A stretch of DNA of 64,000 nucleotides, from positions 7,033,267 to 7,097,266 of the forward strand of contig WMCF01000007.1 in NCBI GenBank assembly GCA_009792885.1, written 5' to 3'. How positions within the stretch are numbered: the first letter of the stretch is position 1; each line of letters starts with the position of its first letter. The DNA is from Eremophila alpestris peregrina (Eukaryota; Chordata; Aves; Passeriformes; Alaudidae). This document shows positions 23,301 through 38,300 of this stretch, piece after piece. The notes beneath the pieces were generated by a model, which was not told where the DNA came from, ran no database searches, and was given only the letters and a program-made list of their open reading frames with translations. A program made the translations under genes and the position numbers.

Positions 23301-26300
23301 CACATACTTTGTCCTCATCGACATCTTCAACAGAAGAACAAACATCCACCTGGAGACTTTTTTTTGCCTAGAAGAAACACAAACTCTCTTCAGTTGTTAA
23401 CTGAAATAACTTGGAAATACTGAATTGAACTAGGGGCTTCATGAAAGCCAAGCTGAAATGTTAATCTTACAAAGTATTGTTATCTTAAAATAGCAGGAAG
23501 CCACAGGGACTTTTGTAACACAGATACCTTTAGAATTTCAAAGTTGCAAAGCATTAAAAAAATCTGTGCTAACTCTTCTTATTTAAAGAATTATGTTTAT
23601 ATTGGGCTCATCCTACAGTCTGTGGTTGACTCATATCTAGCATATAGAATTAGATACATCACAGCAGGGGGGTTGAAACTAGATGATTTTTAAGGTCCTT
23701 TCCAACTCAAACCACTTCATGATTCTAACTCTGATCAAGACAAAGAGCTGTGTTTTCAGCAGTTATTTACTGGACTCAAGAGAGTCAGAAAATCGAGCAA
23801 GATCAAATATGTCTGCATCAGGACTCCAGAGCTGAGGGCTGCAAGAAGACAATAGAGAGATAATTGAGGAGATCTGTACAAAGTAACCAGGACCTACCAC
23901 TTCTGGCTCGTCTCTGGCTTTGCTGAATCTGAAGTTTTGCTGTAGCAAGAAGGCAAACATTGACAACCCAATTCTGTCTTCCAGGAGAGAAAAAGTGCTG
24001 AATCTAAGCTGGCTCCATGCTTTCTCATAGCAGGTATAAACCAACTCTTTATGTAACAAAGGTACAATGGGCAACTTCAGATAAAACAGGAAGTCATGTC
24101 TAAATCTTTCTGGATTCAGAGTGTTCCTCTGGCCTCTTTACAAGGCACTCCACAGTTTCCCTCATGCCAGCCACTATTGATACATCTAAATTATCTTGAA
24201 ATATAGCTGCTGGTACACCTAGAAATATTTGTAGGACTTTACAGTTTATAACAGGTTCAAAAATATCTTCTGCTGACATTTAAAAATTAATTAAGGGTTT
24301 GCTTTGGTATTTGAGTTTCTAGAAGAAAACTGAAAGGACACTGAAATCATAAATACATGAACATGACCTGGTTTATTGTTTGTTTTGTAAACAGGTCATG
24401 TAACTGAAAAAAAAAAAAAGCAATACTAAAGTTAATAACGTAAATAGTGTGAAACCTAGCCAAAGCTTGCTTTTTAGAGCAAGAATATGTCCTACAGTCC
24501 CAAATATTTTGAAAACTTTATATGTATTTTACACACCAAGTCCAGAAACCGATTCTTCCTGCATATGCCAACAAACCAACTATATGACAAATTCAGAAGA
24601 TTTACTCCAGTTTGTTAAAGATGATGCCTAACTATGCTACTGCAAGGAAACCAGCAGGACTGAGTAACTGTGAGAGGTTCAGCTGCCTACTGGGGTGAAA
24701 CTACTCACTGGCCTCAGGTGCTAAAAATATTTCACCATTTGTTTATTCCTTCCTATGTTCACATATAACCATTAGAATATTTCCTCTGAATTATGAACAA
24801 AGCCTATACAATTACATATAGATATTCATCTGTAACACCAGACTTGCCCTTACTGAGGAAAGCCAGTCCATACTCCTACACAGGTAATACTGTGATTACA
24901 CAGCAACTGGTAAAATAAACAGATAAACATACACAAGGTATAAAATAAGATATTCAAACTAGTTTAGAAAATACACATTTAGTAATCTCAGAAAAGCTAC
25001 ATTTTTCAAAAATAAAATAAAACAAACCTCTTTAGCATAGGACTGCACTACTTCAGTAGTTTCTATTTTTCGTTTACATCTCTGCTTTACAGAAATACTG
25101 TTGTTGTCCAAGTCTTGCATGAGTTTAAAAAAGGCTAATTCATTGAATAGCACTTCAGAGATCTCCACAAGAAGATCCTCCCCACAATCTTTTAATTTTC
25201 TACCAGCAAATTTCGCCAGTGAATCCTGTGAAGAGAAACAATACTTCAGTTTCTGAAACAGGCTTTCAAGCTTTAAAGACTAAGTGTTTTTCATATTTCC
25301 AGTAACTCGAAATTAGTTATGTATATATTAGCTGGGTTTTTTTAAGTTTTAGTGTCTTAAACAGATTTTACATGGAATCTCTATTCACAAAACACAGAAC
25401 TTAATACTCCCATGATTTAAACTCCATGTTTGTAGAAAAAAAAAAAGAAGAATGAAATAGTGCAAACTAAAGATTTTCAGGAATTTACACAAGATGTCCA
25501 TGGAAAGCATCACCAGAGCTCTCCTTGGAGACAGACACAGGCCACAAACACACCTTTCACTACCTGGCTGTGACAGAGATGTTCTGTGAGCAGTAAATCA
25601 TTAGTTTAGGAACAAAGGTAATACATCATCACCGTATCAAAGCTGAGGGAGAACAGCAGCTATGCTATTCAAGGTGTAAAACACAACTTCAGAGAAGCTG
25701 GTTTATCTGTTGCTCATTAGCCAACTTGAGTGTTGCAAAACAGCACTGAAAAACTACTAACCTGAAGTATACTGCCAAGCTGCTTATGAAAGAACTTCAC
25801 AAATTCTTTACTTTCATCATTTTGTTGTGTAAGAGTCAAGACCATACGTCTTACTGCTGTCAGCAACTGAGAAGAGCATACTTCATCCATGTGTTCCTAT
25901 ACAAGTAACACAGAATGAGCTTTGTTACCACTTCAAAAGAAAAACTAGTTTTCAACCCCACAAGAAAGTCCTATTCATTCTCACAAACACCATATTTCAT
26001 GAATGACTGATTGGTCACAACACAAAGATTTATCTCAGTTTTCCAGCACCTAAATACTAGGCATCTTATGCTTGGCCAAACAAAAAAGCTTCATATATTG
26101 TGGCTGTGTACACAAGAGTATTAAAGTGTATATTAAGATACCTACTGTTATATGCAGCCTTAAAATTGCAAATAAAATCATGTCTTCAGGCACTCTGACT
26201 CTGGCATGTCATCAATATACAGTTTTTTAAATTAGTAGCAACCAAATACCTTATTAGACAAACCTAAGCTTAGAAACTGTGCATACTATAAAAGGGAACA

Positions 26301-29300
26301 GGGAGATGCCTTAAGCATCTTAAAACTCAATCTTCTCTGCTCTCCAACCTTGCAAAGGAGGAACTCTGATTTCTCCTTCTTTAAAGAATAACATTTCTTC
26401 TCTGTAAACACAGAAGTTAAAAAGGTCTCAACAACTTTATAAAACTTCGTAAACAGGAGAAAATAATGCTGAAAATCAACTGCTCAGAGGTATTCTTCAA
26501 AAATACCCTATTAATGTATATGTAACAGTTTTAATTAGCAATCTCAGTTCTGTCTGCTAAAAGGCATCAAATATTTCAGAGGTACATTCTCAAATATGCC
26601 TTTATTTAATTCTGTCAGCTCCAAAGCAAGCAACCTCTATTCTTTTTTGATGTCAAGTCCATCTGTCCTATGAAATCTAGAAACCTCACCATTTATTTCT
26701 CCTGTTAAAAACTACACAATCTTTATGTGGGAACATCTAATAGCAGAGTCTGCAACTGAACACGTATTTATTGGCAGCTGTTTCTAAGAGGCAAGTTTTA
26801 GATTTTAGATACTGTTCTTCTTACAATTATACTTTATGAAGAGCAAAAGTGCTTTTCTTATTCTTCTAATTCACACCAGATTATAAAGACCCCTTACCTT
26901 TAGAAAAGGAATGACCTCTTTCATAATTGCTTTAATCTGCCGGTCAAGCTGCTGAGTGTCTATACGAGGACACGGAACTGCAGAGACATCACCTGACTGT
27001 GGCACAGACTGACATTCACCAGTACCTGGACCTTGTTTTAATTAAAAAAAAAAAAGTACATTTAATACATTCAGCATTACTATTAAAGAAATATCACTTG
27101 CAATAACTTATTTTCTATTAAAAAAAAAATCCTATTTCCTTAAGTATGAAAATGTCCTTTCAAACTTTGCTAAGTTTTCAATATAAATAAAGTGGAAAGC
27201 AATTTAGCTTGACAATTATAATAATTCTTTTCTAAAACTAAGCAAATATATACGTATATATATGTGCATACCTTCTAATTTAGCAGTAGAAGCACCCTGC
27301 AAATTACTAGAGCAGCCCTCAGAGCCAAGGGTACTTTCAGCTTCAACTTTCATACGCTCATATTCCCTCATCCAAGACAAAGCTTTATCTAAGTGAATCA
27401 CTGTGTTGCCTATATTTAGAATAAAAAGACTTTTTAATCTAAAAAAAATTTCAATTGATAGACAAATAAACAATGATAAAATGACTTTAAGACCATAATT
27501 TTTGAAATCTACATATAACTAGTTATGGTATTTTATTATACACTTTGACAAACTCAGTGTTTCACAATTAGCTGATTTAATTATGTTTTGTAAGACAAAA
27601 CATGTGATTACACACTAAAAATCAAGTAACAGTGTACTAAAGTGCAGACAATTGCAGGCATTTAGGGAGGGAGGGAGGAACACTTAAAGTCACATCACTC
27701 TCACCAAGGTCATCAGTGGCAAAGGGTTCAAAATTTGAAGAAGTAGACATAGTACTCCCATTGTCTGCATCAGGTTGTTCACAATCTTCACATGCTTCTG
27801 TAGAAAACTTCTTGCCAAAAGTCTCCTAAAAAATACCAGACAACTGAATACAAAGAAGGAACACACCATATTCTCACAGATGAGTGAACAAGGCCACAAT
27901 TCTTTTCAATGACTTGTGGTATCAGCATTTGTCACCAGACTGCCTGACTGGAGAACAACCCTGCTTTCAGGACACAAATCCATCAGGGGAATCTCCCACG
28001 CTTGCTTCAAATACTTCACATACAAAACATAAAAGAAACTGTACAGAGGTGTAAGTCATTTCTTAAATACAGAAAAGCAAAACTTTTTGGAGAGTCATTT
28101 GATCAGTACTTGCCCTGACCTTACTGAGAAGAGAATTTTGGCTCTTTCTGAATGTATCAGTTTCACATTTACATCCCTCTCCATGTTCATTCATCCCTGA
28201 CACATCACTCATTTGCAGTACTGAGAATCCTAAATCCAGATTTTATCACTTTTGCATTGACTTCCTTGTCCCTAGTTGTTTAGAAAAGTCAATACTAATT
28301 TTAATGAAATTCAATCCCTAGTATCTTTCAGTAGACAAGCATACATGTGTGCAAACTGAAATAGAGGAAAAGATGTCAGTAGCTTCTGAATTTGAAAACT
28401 TACATCATCCGTAGAGGCAAGACTTTCACTAGGAGTGAGTTCAGAATTTGATGCCATCCATGTTGCAGAATTCAGTGATTTTGCACACTTCCCTTTTTCA
28501 TTTTTCTCAGATAAATGCCTGGTAACTATATCCTGGAAGAGATAATCTGAGCTGTAAAAAAAGATCTAAGGTTTGCTTGATTCATATAGAAAATCAAAAA
28601 TTCTGTGCATACCTGTAAAGCATATAGAGCCCTTTGCCTCAGATAATCTGTATTTAGCAGCTGAAGCTCATGGAAAAGTTCAATAAGAAAGTGGGGACGA
28701 GACTCATTTTGAGAAATAAGAGTTGCCACTTCAGAATAAATTGTGTCTCGCAAAGCTTCAAACATAGAAAGATCACTACCAGTTTCTGCAGAAAAAAATA
28801 AAGGAACTTGTTAAGTCCTTGGCAGGCATCCCTTTAACAGAGAACTGCCTATCAGCTATCCAAGTTACAGGTATACAAATTATGTCTCAATCATTGCAGA
28901 TACCCTAAAATAGCTGCTTTCATGAAGCGTATTAATTTCCTGAAGGGGAAACATTCCTTGATTATCCCTTATGTAATTTTAATATATGAAATACAATATA
29001 GAACAATCACAAAAATAATTTTCTTTATACTTCTGAACAATACCTTTAGAAAGCATTCTTTATAAAGGGAATATTGCACACACCACAATGATGCTTTCAG
29101 AATAGGTATAAACACTGAAAATGGAGTTTTAAGAGATTTCGAGAAAGACAGCGAAAGTTGACAAGTTTATATAATAGAAGCAGTCCACACTTCTGCAACA
29201 CAAGCAGCATTAAGAAAGCTTTAGACTGAAGAAAGCCACTCTTTCCCAACATAAATGCTACACTCTCATAGATGTCTAGTATCACTCCCAAGTTCACAAA

Positions 29301-32300
29301 AACCTCCTACCCTTAAACCCTATTATATATGTATGAGAAGACAATGTGTTCCCTAATAAATCTTCCATTCATTTGAAAATTAAGGATTATCCTTGCATCA
29401 CAACAATCAAATTATTACATACATTATTTGGAAAGTGCTGAATGGAAACACAGTAAATTTGGAAAACTCAGTTTAACAGATGTGTAATTGTTAGTATTCA
29501 AGTTAATGAAGTTATTAGCAATACAGCAAACATTACTGTGCAATTTGATTATCTACAAATAGTTTACTGATGTTTTAAGCACAGGCAAGCTTTCAATCTT
29601 CAAAAAGTTACCACAAATTGTGTTCCTCCCCCATTACTAATATGTAATAGCAGCTTTTAAGCATACAAAAAATGCCTACTGAAATTAGTTTTTTTGATGT
29701 AGTATCTACCTCCACATTTTCTGTTTGTAATTGTTACTAATAAAGAATGTGGTAACCACGTTCTCCACAACTGTAATTCAAAGCAGTTTGTAACACTGCA
29801 TTTCATGCAAAGTTACTTCTCTTGTCTTGGTTATAGGGAAGGTGCTGCAATAGCACTGATTTTGAACATCTGCTAAACAGTGAGTTATAGGACCAAAGGT
29901 AAGAGAAAAAAAAAAAAAGTAACAGGATATTGTTGAAGCTAAGCAGTGAATGCATTACCTGGCGCTTCAATGCATGCATTTCTGTTAGACTGCTGCAGAA
30001 TTCTCCTAGCATGCGCTGTAGGAAAGTGGGGATAGACAGTGATAAACACAAAAATGCGCACCAGAAATAAAGACAGGGTCTATACAAAACAGCAGCAAGA
30101 AGACTGCTTATCCAAACCACATCAGAGCTGCTCATTGTGAGAATGAGAACTTGACCAGCGAGGTTTATTATGCACACTAATAAACAGCTCTAAGTGTGGA
30201 CACAGCTACACTGGCAAAGCTTTATATTGTGCTACAATGACTAAAATTTCCGCATCTCTCAAACAAAACAGAAATACTGGCAGAACCAAAAGAGGCATAG
30301 GAGAGAATTTTTATGATTTAGATACAAGAAAAGCAGTGCAGATGGCAAAAAATGTAAGGGTTTATGAGATGTTCAGACTGAATTTGAATGATATTTGATG
30401 GAGCTCATTTAAGCACGAATAGGAAGAAGACGTATGCAGTACAGGATGTAGTTTAAACACTAAGCAAAATTCCATCAGTTTTGCAGTTACTTTCCATAAA
30501 ATCACCAACAAATGGGTGAGATTGGCTACATTTTTACTTGTTGTACTGTAACAGGTTTCTAAATTACTTTAATCAAGTACTTAATATACAGAAAACACCC
30601 AAAAGCAATTAATATCCAACTTTTTACACATTTACAGCATCTTTAGAAATTAAACTACAAAATCCACATGCTAAATATACAGTCTTGACTTCCTGTCAAA
30701 ATGCACTGCATTTAAATAACCCACCAGAAACTAAGGTCCCTTACTCACATAAGTTACAAAATAATTTAGAAAACAGTACCTGAAGACATTTCTGTAGATC
30801 TACTGTATTTAATTATTTTTTCCAATTGTTCCTGATTCCTTTTGCTGAATACCTTTGCATGAACCACATCATCAGAGTGTCTGCTTTTATTGTTCTTGCA
30901 GGGTTCACACACACTAGAAGCACTTGCACTTTCATAACCTAATGGGAGGAAATGAAGAAATAAAGAAACAGCTTACAAGATGTTTTATTACTTCAGAAAA
31001 TTTGTTCTAGGGCACTCTTAAAGATGCAAAATACTAATGATGTTTCCTAGACTAAAACATTCCTCTGTACCCTGAAGCCATACAGTGGTACTAAATCATT
31101 AGCAACCCCATTAGTACTACTATGCTAACTAGCACTGTTCCTCCCTTCTCAGAATTTTAATGAAGCATATTTTTCAGCAAATAATCCAGTCTGAACATGA
31201 AGATAGTGAAGAAGATTCTCCTTGTTATTTCAAATCTGCACATACATGCATTCATGACCCTTTTAAATCATGGTATCTCAACTACTTATTTATTTTCTAT
31301 TTACCGAAATCCTACAAAACCTAATGCAGTTGTATTATATAAAATGAAGTCAGTTCAATAATTTATTTTCATTATTATAGGTACCATTTATGGCGAGTAC
31401 ATTCTCTAGAATGTAATGATTATAATCCAAGTACCAAGATTACTTTACAACCTACCAGTATTTTTAATTCTGCCTTTTAGCTGAGAAGAACTCTTCCTTT
31501 TATTCTTTGATTTGGGTGTTTTATCTTTTGATGCCAGGCTTGCTTGTGCTGATGCTTTTCTAGATCTGAATGTCTTAGTCACAGTAGTTGGATCTATTGG
31601 ATCAGGCATGCTACTGAAACTCTCCAGGGACTCTTCATCAAACTCTCTTCTCCGGTTCATATCACACTGATTTTTATGACCAGAAGCAATGTTTTGTACT
31701 GAAACTGCAAAACCTCCTTTCAGCTGCGACTGATCATCTTTTTTCATTTCTTGGCTATCATCAAGCCAAGTTGATCTTTTTTCAATTTCCTCTTCAGGTT
31801 GTCTATGATTCCTCCTGTCAGGAAAGAAAGACCCACAGACCAACCTCAGTACACCACCATAACCAAATTTCTCTGACAGAAACATCATGTATTACCAGGC
31901 AAACAGTTTATCTGTAATGCAAATTATCTGCCCTTGTTACTTAGACATTTAATAAATATTGAAATAATTCCAGAGAACCCTTCCAAATGGAAAACAGAAC
32001 TTCCCATCTATAGCTGGTTTCAACATGAATATATTTATGCAGCTACTGCTGTGCTCAAATAGTACCACAGGTCAAAACATTTCTTAAAGCAACATTCATA
32101 AGTACAATCTACAGTAGCACAAAAAGGTAAGCATTCACTGAAATTACATCCTCTAGTTATTTAAACAACTCAGTTTCAAAACAACCCCACAGAAACAAAA
32201 TCTTCCACTGATAACAGAAAGTGTTAGAAAACCACTCCAAGACTGCATTTGATTTTAAAATGTTCATTAAATCATACATTAATTAATATATAGAAAAGCA

Positions 32301-35300
32301 AAACACTACCAAAAAAAAAGAAAAAATTTAACTAGAAGTTATAAAAGTAAAGCTCATATTGTACTTTTATGACAATAAATTCCCTTAATGAATTATGTAT
32401 TCCCACAAGCCCCAGAAAAGAGAGGAGAAATTATTAAAGGAGAGCTGCACTTTGACATTAAATACCTTGGTTTTTCTGCTCCATTAGAGGAACTGCTTTC
32501 AAAGGGTTTGGGGAATGCCATATACTCAGTTTTCCCACAAGTATTATGATCTAGAGGATGTTGTTGCTCCTGCTGCTCACTGCTGCGTGGAGAACTATTA
32601 TGTGGAAAATCTCCAAAACCAGATGGGAACACTGGATTACAGTTAATACCTACAAAGTAATAAACAAGAGAGTCAGAAGATCCTACCTCATTTATTCATG
32701 CAGTAAAATTCAAATTTGCAACACACTGTGTGGCAGCAGGAAATTATGAAGCAAAAATACAGAGGGGGAGTAAGCAAGAACTGTTTTCATCCTGAAAGCA
32801 CTGTAAACAATTAGAAGTTATCTTTAGTGCAGGTTTTGAACACTACTGGATACTACAATTCCATCACTGGAGATGAAGGAACTCCAAGTAAAGAGCTCCT
32901 AAAAGTGAAAGTAAAAATTACAATAGTTCCAAAAAGACCTTATCAGTACTTCAACCACCATCAAATTGACAGGAAAATTCCAACGGTTCAAGTACTTATA
33001 GAGCCAAAGAAGTCATAGGTTCATACTACTTTAATTTTAACATTAGAATCTTTATGGAAGTGGCAAACTGAATGTAACCATTCTTTTGGGCAAGTTCCAT
33101 GTAATTTAAAAAATGTTCTCAAACAGAAAACAGACTTTGCAATTTGAAAGTTTTAATTTAGGTCTATGCCTATTTCCTGGTTTCCTACTAAGACCGAAAT
33201 ATATTAAGACAGTTTTGTTTACTTTGAATTATACAGTAAAACACCTACACTCTTTTCCTCCAAATTCAACAGCAAAAGTAGATTAGAGAAAGAGATTAGG
33301 AATACTGTATCCAAGTCAACAGTTACTGTATAACTCTGATGGGAACAAAAATTGGTTAACGTGCTCCATTTACAGACAACTATAACAAACATGAGTGTTT
33401 GAAGTTCTAAGAAAACCAGAAATAATTACCAAGTGCCACCTTCCAATTAAATGGTTCACTTGGAACATGACTTCAACTATTAAATGATTGCTGAAGGCAC
33501 ATAAAAGCTTCAAACATTGCTTTCCATATGCTAGATGAGGAACATTTGAAGCCTTACATGGAGTATTTTCAAGTATAACTAACTTCATACTGAGAGTCTT
33601 GTTCTTCATACTGAAGTAAAAATATAGAATTATTCAGCAATAAATAGTAAACTTCTGCTTAAGACCATTTCAATATAAAGGAAAAATGACAGTTTCATTA
33701 GGTTCACATTACAATTTCAATTAACTGAGAAAATATCAGTTTTTGAAATTCATGTTACTTCTCACACCTATAGTAATACTCACCTGGAGCAAAGGAATTA
33801 AAATTAGTAAATCCTGGAACACTGAAGAGGTTCACAGGTTGTGGAGGGAAGTTGAATGGACAGAAAACAGGAGATGGAGGTGGTGGTGCACTACTGCCTC
33901 TCTCCTTTCTTGATGGCTTCTCTTGACACTGTTGTTCTTGTTGCTGCATAAGATCACTTAACATTTGTTTCAACCTTCAAAATAAGAAAAAATAACAACT
34001 TGGAGGAAAAAATATTATGGGAAAACTGTAAATTTATACTCAAGTAATTTGAGCTTCATATTATTTCACCTACACCATGTAATGTTTGTAAAGAAGTGCT
34101 CTATTTAGCTAATAGAAAAAACCTCACGACAAAAATTACTTATTTTTAATCCTGAGTTGGTTTAAAATCAACTGCTCTGTACTAGGGGTCATGTATACAT
34201 AGCTTCAAGACCCTTGCAAGAACAAAAAAACCTGAATAAAGAAATAAGCAAGCTGAAAACTTCAAAAGAAACAATCAAATATACAAAGTATTTACAGAAT
34301 TGAGGTTAAAATTAAAAAATTTATGTGAGAGGACAGCACCTATATACCACATACCAAATACAAAACAGAGATGAAGAGCTTCAACTTTCATGCAATAAAT
34401 TGAAATTAGTATTACATCTTATAATTGTTCAGAAGGCAAATGTAGTACATCCAAATGGAGTGCAAGACTCATAAATTCTAAATGAAAACACTAAGAAAGG
34501 ACAAAAACCTTTTTTGCTCTATATTATCATTAGAATCCAGAATCCTGCCAGGTAGTCTAGTGAAGACTACAAACACAAAAGCATATTAAAAAAGAACTAC
34601 TGCAACAGATTTTTGCCAACTTTTGGTTCTCTTCAATGAAGATTACTAGAAAAGTTCTTTTAAAGGTGTTAAAGAGGTGGTGGGGGAAAAAAAAGACAAC
34701 CAGAAATACTGCATACAATTCCAAAAGCTCATAATCAACTCAGAAGAGTGTCATATTTAACCATTATCTATAATCTTTTACCCACATAACCATGTTCCTG
34801 TTACTGAAGCATTTCAAATTCCATAGTTAAACACTAATACAGCCAACAAACCTTTGGACATTATTCTGCTGCCAAGTCAGCTGAGTGTAACACTGGTTTA
34901 ATTGATGCATAATAAGGTGTATCTGCGAAGATGCAATATTATTGGGCATCATGCTGTAGGGGCCTGTAAGCAAAGTCTGCAGAAGGCAAGAGAGGGTCTG
35001 TGGAAAAAAAATATGTAACAAAGACCAAATTAAAAATACCAGCAGCTATAGCTAGAAAGAGTTAAAAATAGAATAAAAGACAAAAAAGAACAGCAAAATA
35101 ACTGTTCTTCTTATCTACCTGCTGATCCTGCATCAAAGTTTGACAAATGCTGACACTAAATTCATGCTGTTTCTTCAACTGATTGATCTGCTCTTGCCAT
35201 TGTTCCTTTTCTTCCACATAGGACAGCTCAGACATCCAGCGGAAATTCTCCTGACGCCGCATGCTTATGTTTTGCTGCTGCCTGGCCTTGGACACTGGGC

Positions 35301-38300
35301 GGTAATTGCCATCTGCTGAAAGGGGACGGCAATTCTTCCACCTGGCTCAGGAAAATTTTGAAGATTGAGGACAAAATCAGACAATTCAAACAACTAATGT
35401 TACTTCCATTATTCAAATTATGTTGAAGTTGTACGTCAAAAACTTGCATGGCACAGGCCAACTAAATCACACATGCCATGTTGTCAATCCAACACTACCC
35501 TAAACAAATGGAAAAGAGGACCCCCCCACATGATTATGACTGTCATAAAAAAAGGGCTAAGGATGCGTCTGGGTCTTGTTTTTAGTATTTTCCATTACTG
35601 CTATACAACATGTACTCGATGAAAATAGAAACCACCAACATAATACATTGACAGGTTCAGCTCCTGATTAGCCCACTGTCTACTAAAATCATTCTGGTAT
35701 CCAAACCAGAAGAAATAACTGCAGATATAAACATTATAGTTAACATGGCATTTTCATTTAATCACACAAAGGTTATGAAGGAAGTAAAAAAGATAAACAA
35801 GAGTTTAAATTAGTCACAATAATTAAGAAATAGTTTCCACAACTACAAAAGCCAGCAAGGAAAAATTAGAAGGAAAAATTTCAGAGTTAACTTAAACCTC
35901 TGAAATACTATTTTTGAAGAGACTGATCTATATCACAGCAAAAATTTCACAGATTGGTTATCTTTTAAGCCATTTAAAAACAAATGGGAACATCCCAAGC
36001 CACTGCCACACAACTGGAGAGCTCAATGGTAGACTTTTAGTAAGACTGAAAACAAAAGGAATCACCGTATCAGTTATATGCATTGCAACTACAAAGACTC
36101 AGACAAGAAACTGCCACTACACACAGCTCCCTAACAAGCAGAAAGACAGACTCTTTTTCCTTTGCTGTGAAGATGCCTTGTAGTAATGCAATGCTTCTTC
36201 CACACTCTTCCAAATACACTCAGACAAGCATTAAATCAACAAATAATGCTACTAACCTATCTTTGTTTCCTTTAACAAAATAGGCATTTTCTGGTATGTT
36301 GCTATTGGGATAAACAGAGAAACTGTCATTCAAACTTGATGCATCTTCTTCCTCTTCTTCTGCCTGACCAACTCCATCAGAGAGATAACCATCTTCATCT
36401 CCATTTTCTTCCTCTAGGGCACACTGGGTAGAACCTCCCCAAGTAGCCATTGTCCTAGTGAACATTGCAGGGTCAGGGAGAAAAGAGGTGTTTGGAGAAA
36501 GAGTATTTTTTTTTCAAGTTTATGATGAATTATTAAAGTGATCTGTTGACAACTTCAAGTCTATCTGCAATTAATCAAGCTGCACCAAAAAGAATTAAAC
36601 TCTTCTGAACACGAGCCAGCAGTGTGTCTACATGGCCAAGAAGGCCAATAGCAACGTTGCCTATATCAGGGATAGTGTAGCCAGCAAGACCAGGGAAGTG
36701 ATTCTTTTGCTGTACTTTGCACAGGTTAGGCTGCACTTTGAGTGCTGTGTCCAGTTCTGGGCCCCTCAATTTAGGAAGGATGTTGAGACGCTGGAGCATG
36801 TCCAGAGAAGGGCAACAAGGCTGGTGAAGGGTCTGGAACACAAGTCCTGTGAGGAGTTGGCTGAGGGAGCTGGGGTTGTTTAGCCTGGAGGAGTTTTATA
36901 TAACTGCCTGAAAGGAGGGTGAAGCCCGGTGGGGGTCAGCCTTGTCTCTCAGGCAACCAGTGACAGGACACGAGGACAATCTTAGGCTGAGTCAGGGGAG
37001 GTTTAGTCTGGACATTAGGAAGAAGCTCTTCCCAGAGCGACTGGGCATTGGAATGGGCTGTCCAGGGAAGTGGTGGAGTCACCACCCCTGTAGGCATTTA
37101 AGAAAAGGCTGGATGTGGCACTCAGTGCCATGGTCTCATTGGCAAGGTGGTGTCAGGTCATAGGTGGACTCGATCTTCAAGGTCTTTTCCAACCCAGTTG
37201 ATTCACACCAATGCCAACCTGCATTCTACTTTACTATAGGGACAGATAAATGAAATTACTGCCTGTTTTGGAAATGTATTACTTTACTATGCCATAAAAT
37301 GGGTAAAGGAAAAACATTACTCTGATTTGGCATTTTCTTCTCCTTAGGTGATTCTTTCCCCTACTGGTAGAACAGGAGAGACTAAATACGCTGGGAAAAC
37401 CCATAAAACTGGCAAGTCACTTCACGAGTCAAGAAATAACCTTCCTGCTCTGTTAAATCATCACATTCAGTGCTCAGATGAACACAGGAAACCCCCAACA
37501 TTGACATCCCACTGAACAACAGAAGCACCCATTGATTAATATAGAATAACTTGTGCTCTTACCTTTCAGTCCTGCTTTGCTGTGGAGTACAATGAGCTTC
37601 TGACCCTTCACTTTTAACAGATGCTGCAACTGTAGATATTGTTTCTGCAAGCTCTCTCCTCCTCTGATCTTCAGCCATTAAAGCCTCAAGCTGCTTTCTT
37701 CTCTGTCGCAATTCTTCTCTTAAAATCTCGTGTCTTCTCATTTCAGACCATAACTGCTTGCAGTAAAATGGAAGAATTAGAACATAATGCTGGCATAATT
37801 TCCAAAAAGAATAAAAAATATCCATATTATTATTAAAGACAATTGCAGGGAAAAGGTGAAAGAAGACACAAAGATAAATCAGGTTCCAACAAATACTGTC
37901 ATCTTTTTATCCAAGGATGACCTGCCTACAGTAAACACTATCAAATGTTCATGGTAAAAGTTCAAAATTAATTCAATTTTCACATTAATATTTGGTAGCA
38001 AGTGCTATATTTGGGGAAAAATGTCTTGCCAGTTCAAGTAAGTATTTCCCTCTTTCCAGAAATGAAATAGTGAAGTTATACATGCTTTGTTAAAATAGCT
38101 ACCACTGCACTCCCCAGGCCAGCTACTTAAAATGTGTCCTTTCTAAAACCTTTTTAAGTCACTGTATATAAAGTATGAAATACCTCATTGCCTACTGCTA
38201 CAGATTCATTACACTCAAATAAAGGCTTGCCAGCTGTGTTACACTCATTCATGGCTGGAGTTAATGTTGCTTGTGAAGTCTGTCTACTTGCTGTGCAGTT

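Noticed and set aside
23763..24074. 103-codon minus frame beside the CR1 end
   Set aside because: Not CR1 coding sequence (it lies beyond the 3' terminus) and no other family is recognised; treated as chance.
29803..30177. 124-codon minus frame overlapping the 19-codon cassette exon
   Set aside because: It is in a different frame from the one PCM1 splicing requires; only the 57-base exon in phase 1 is supported.
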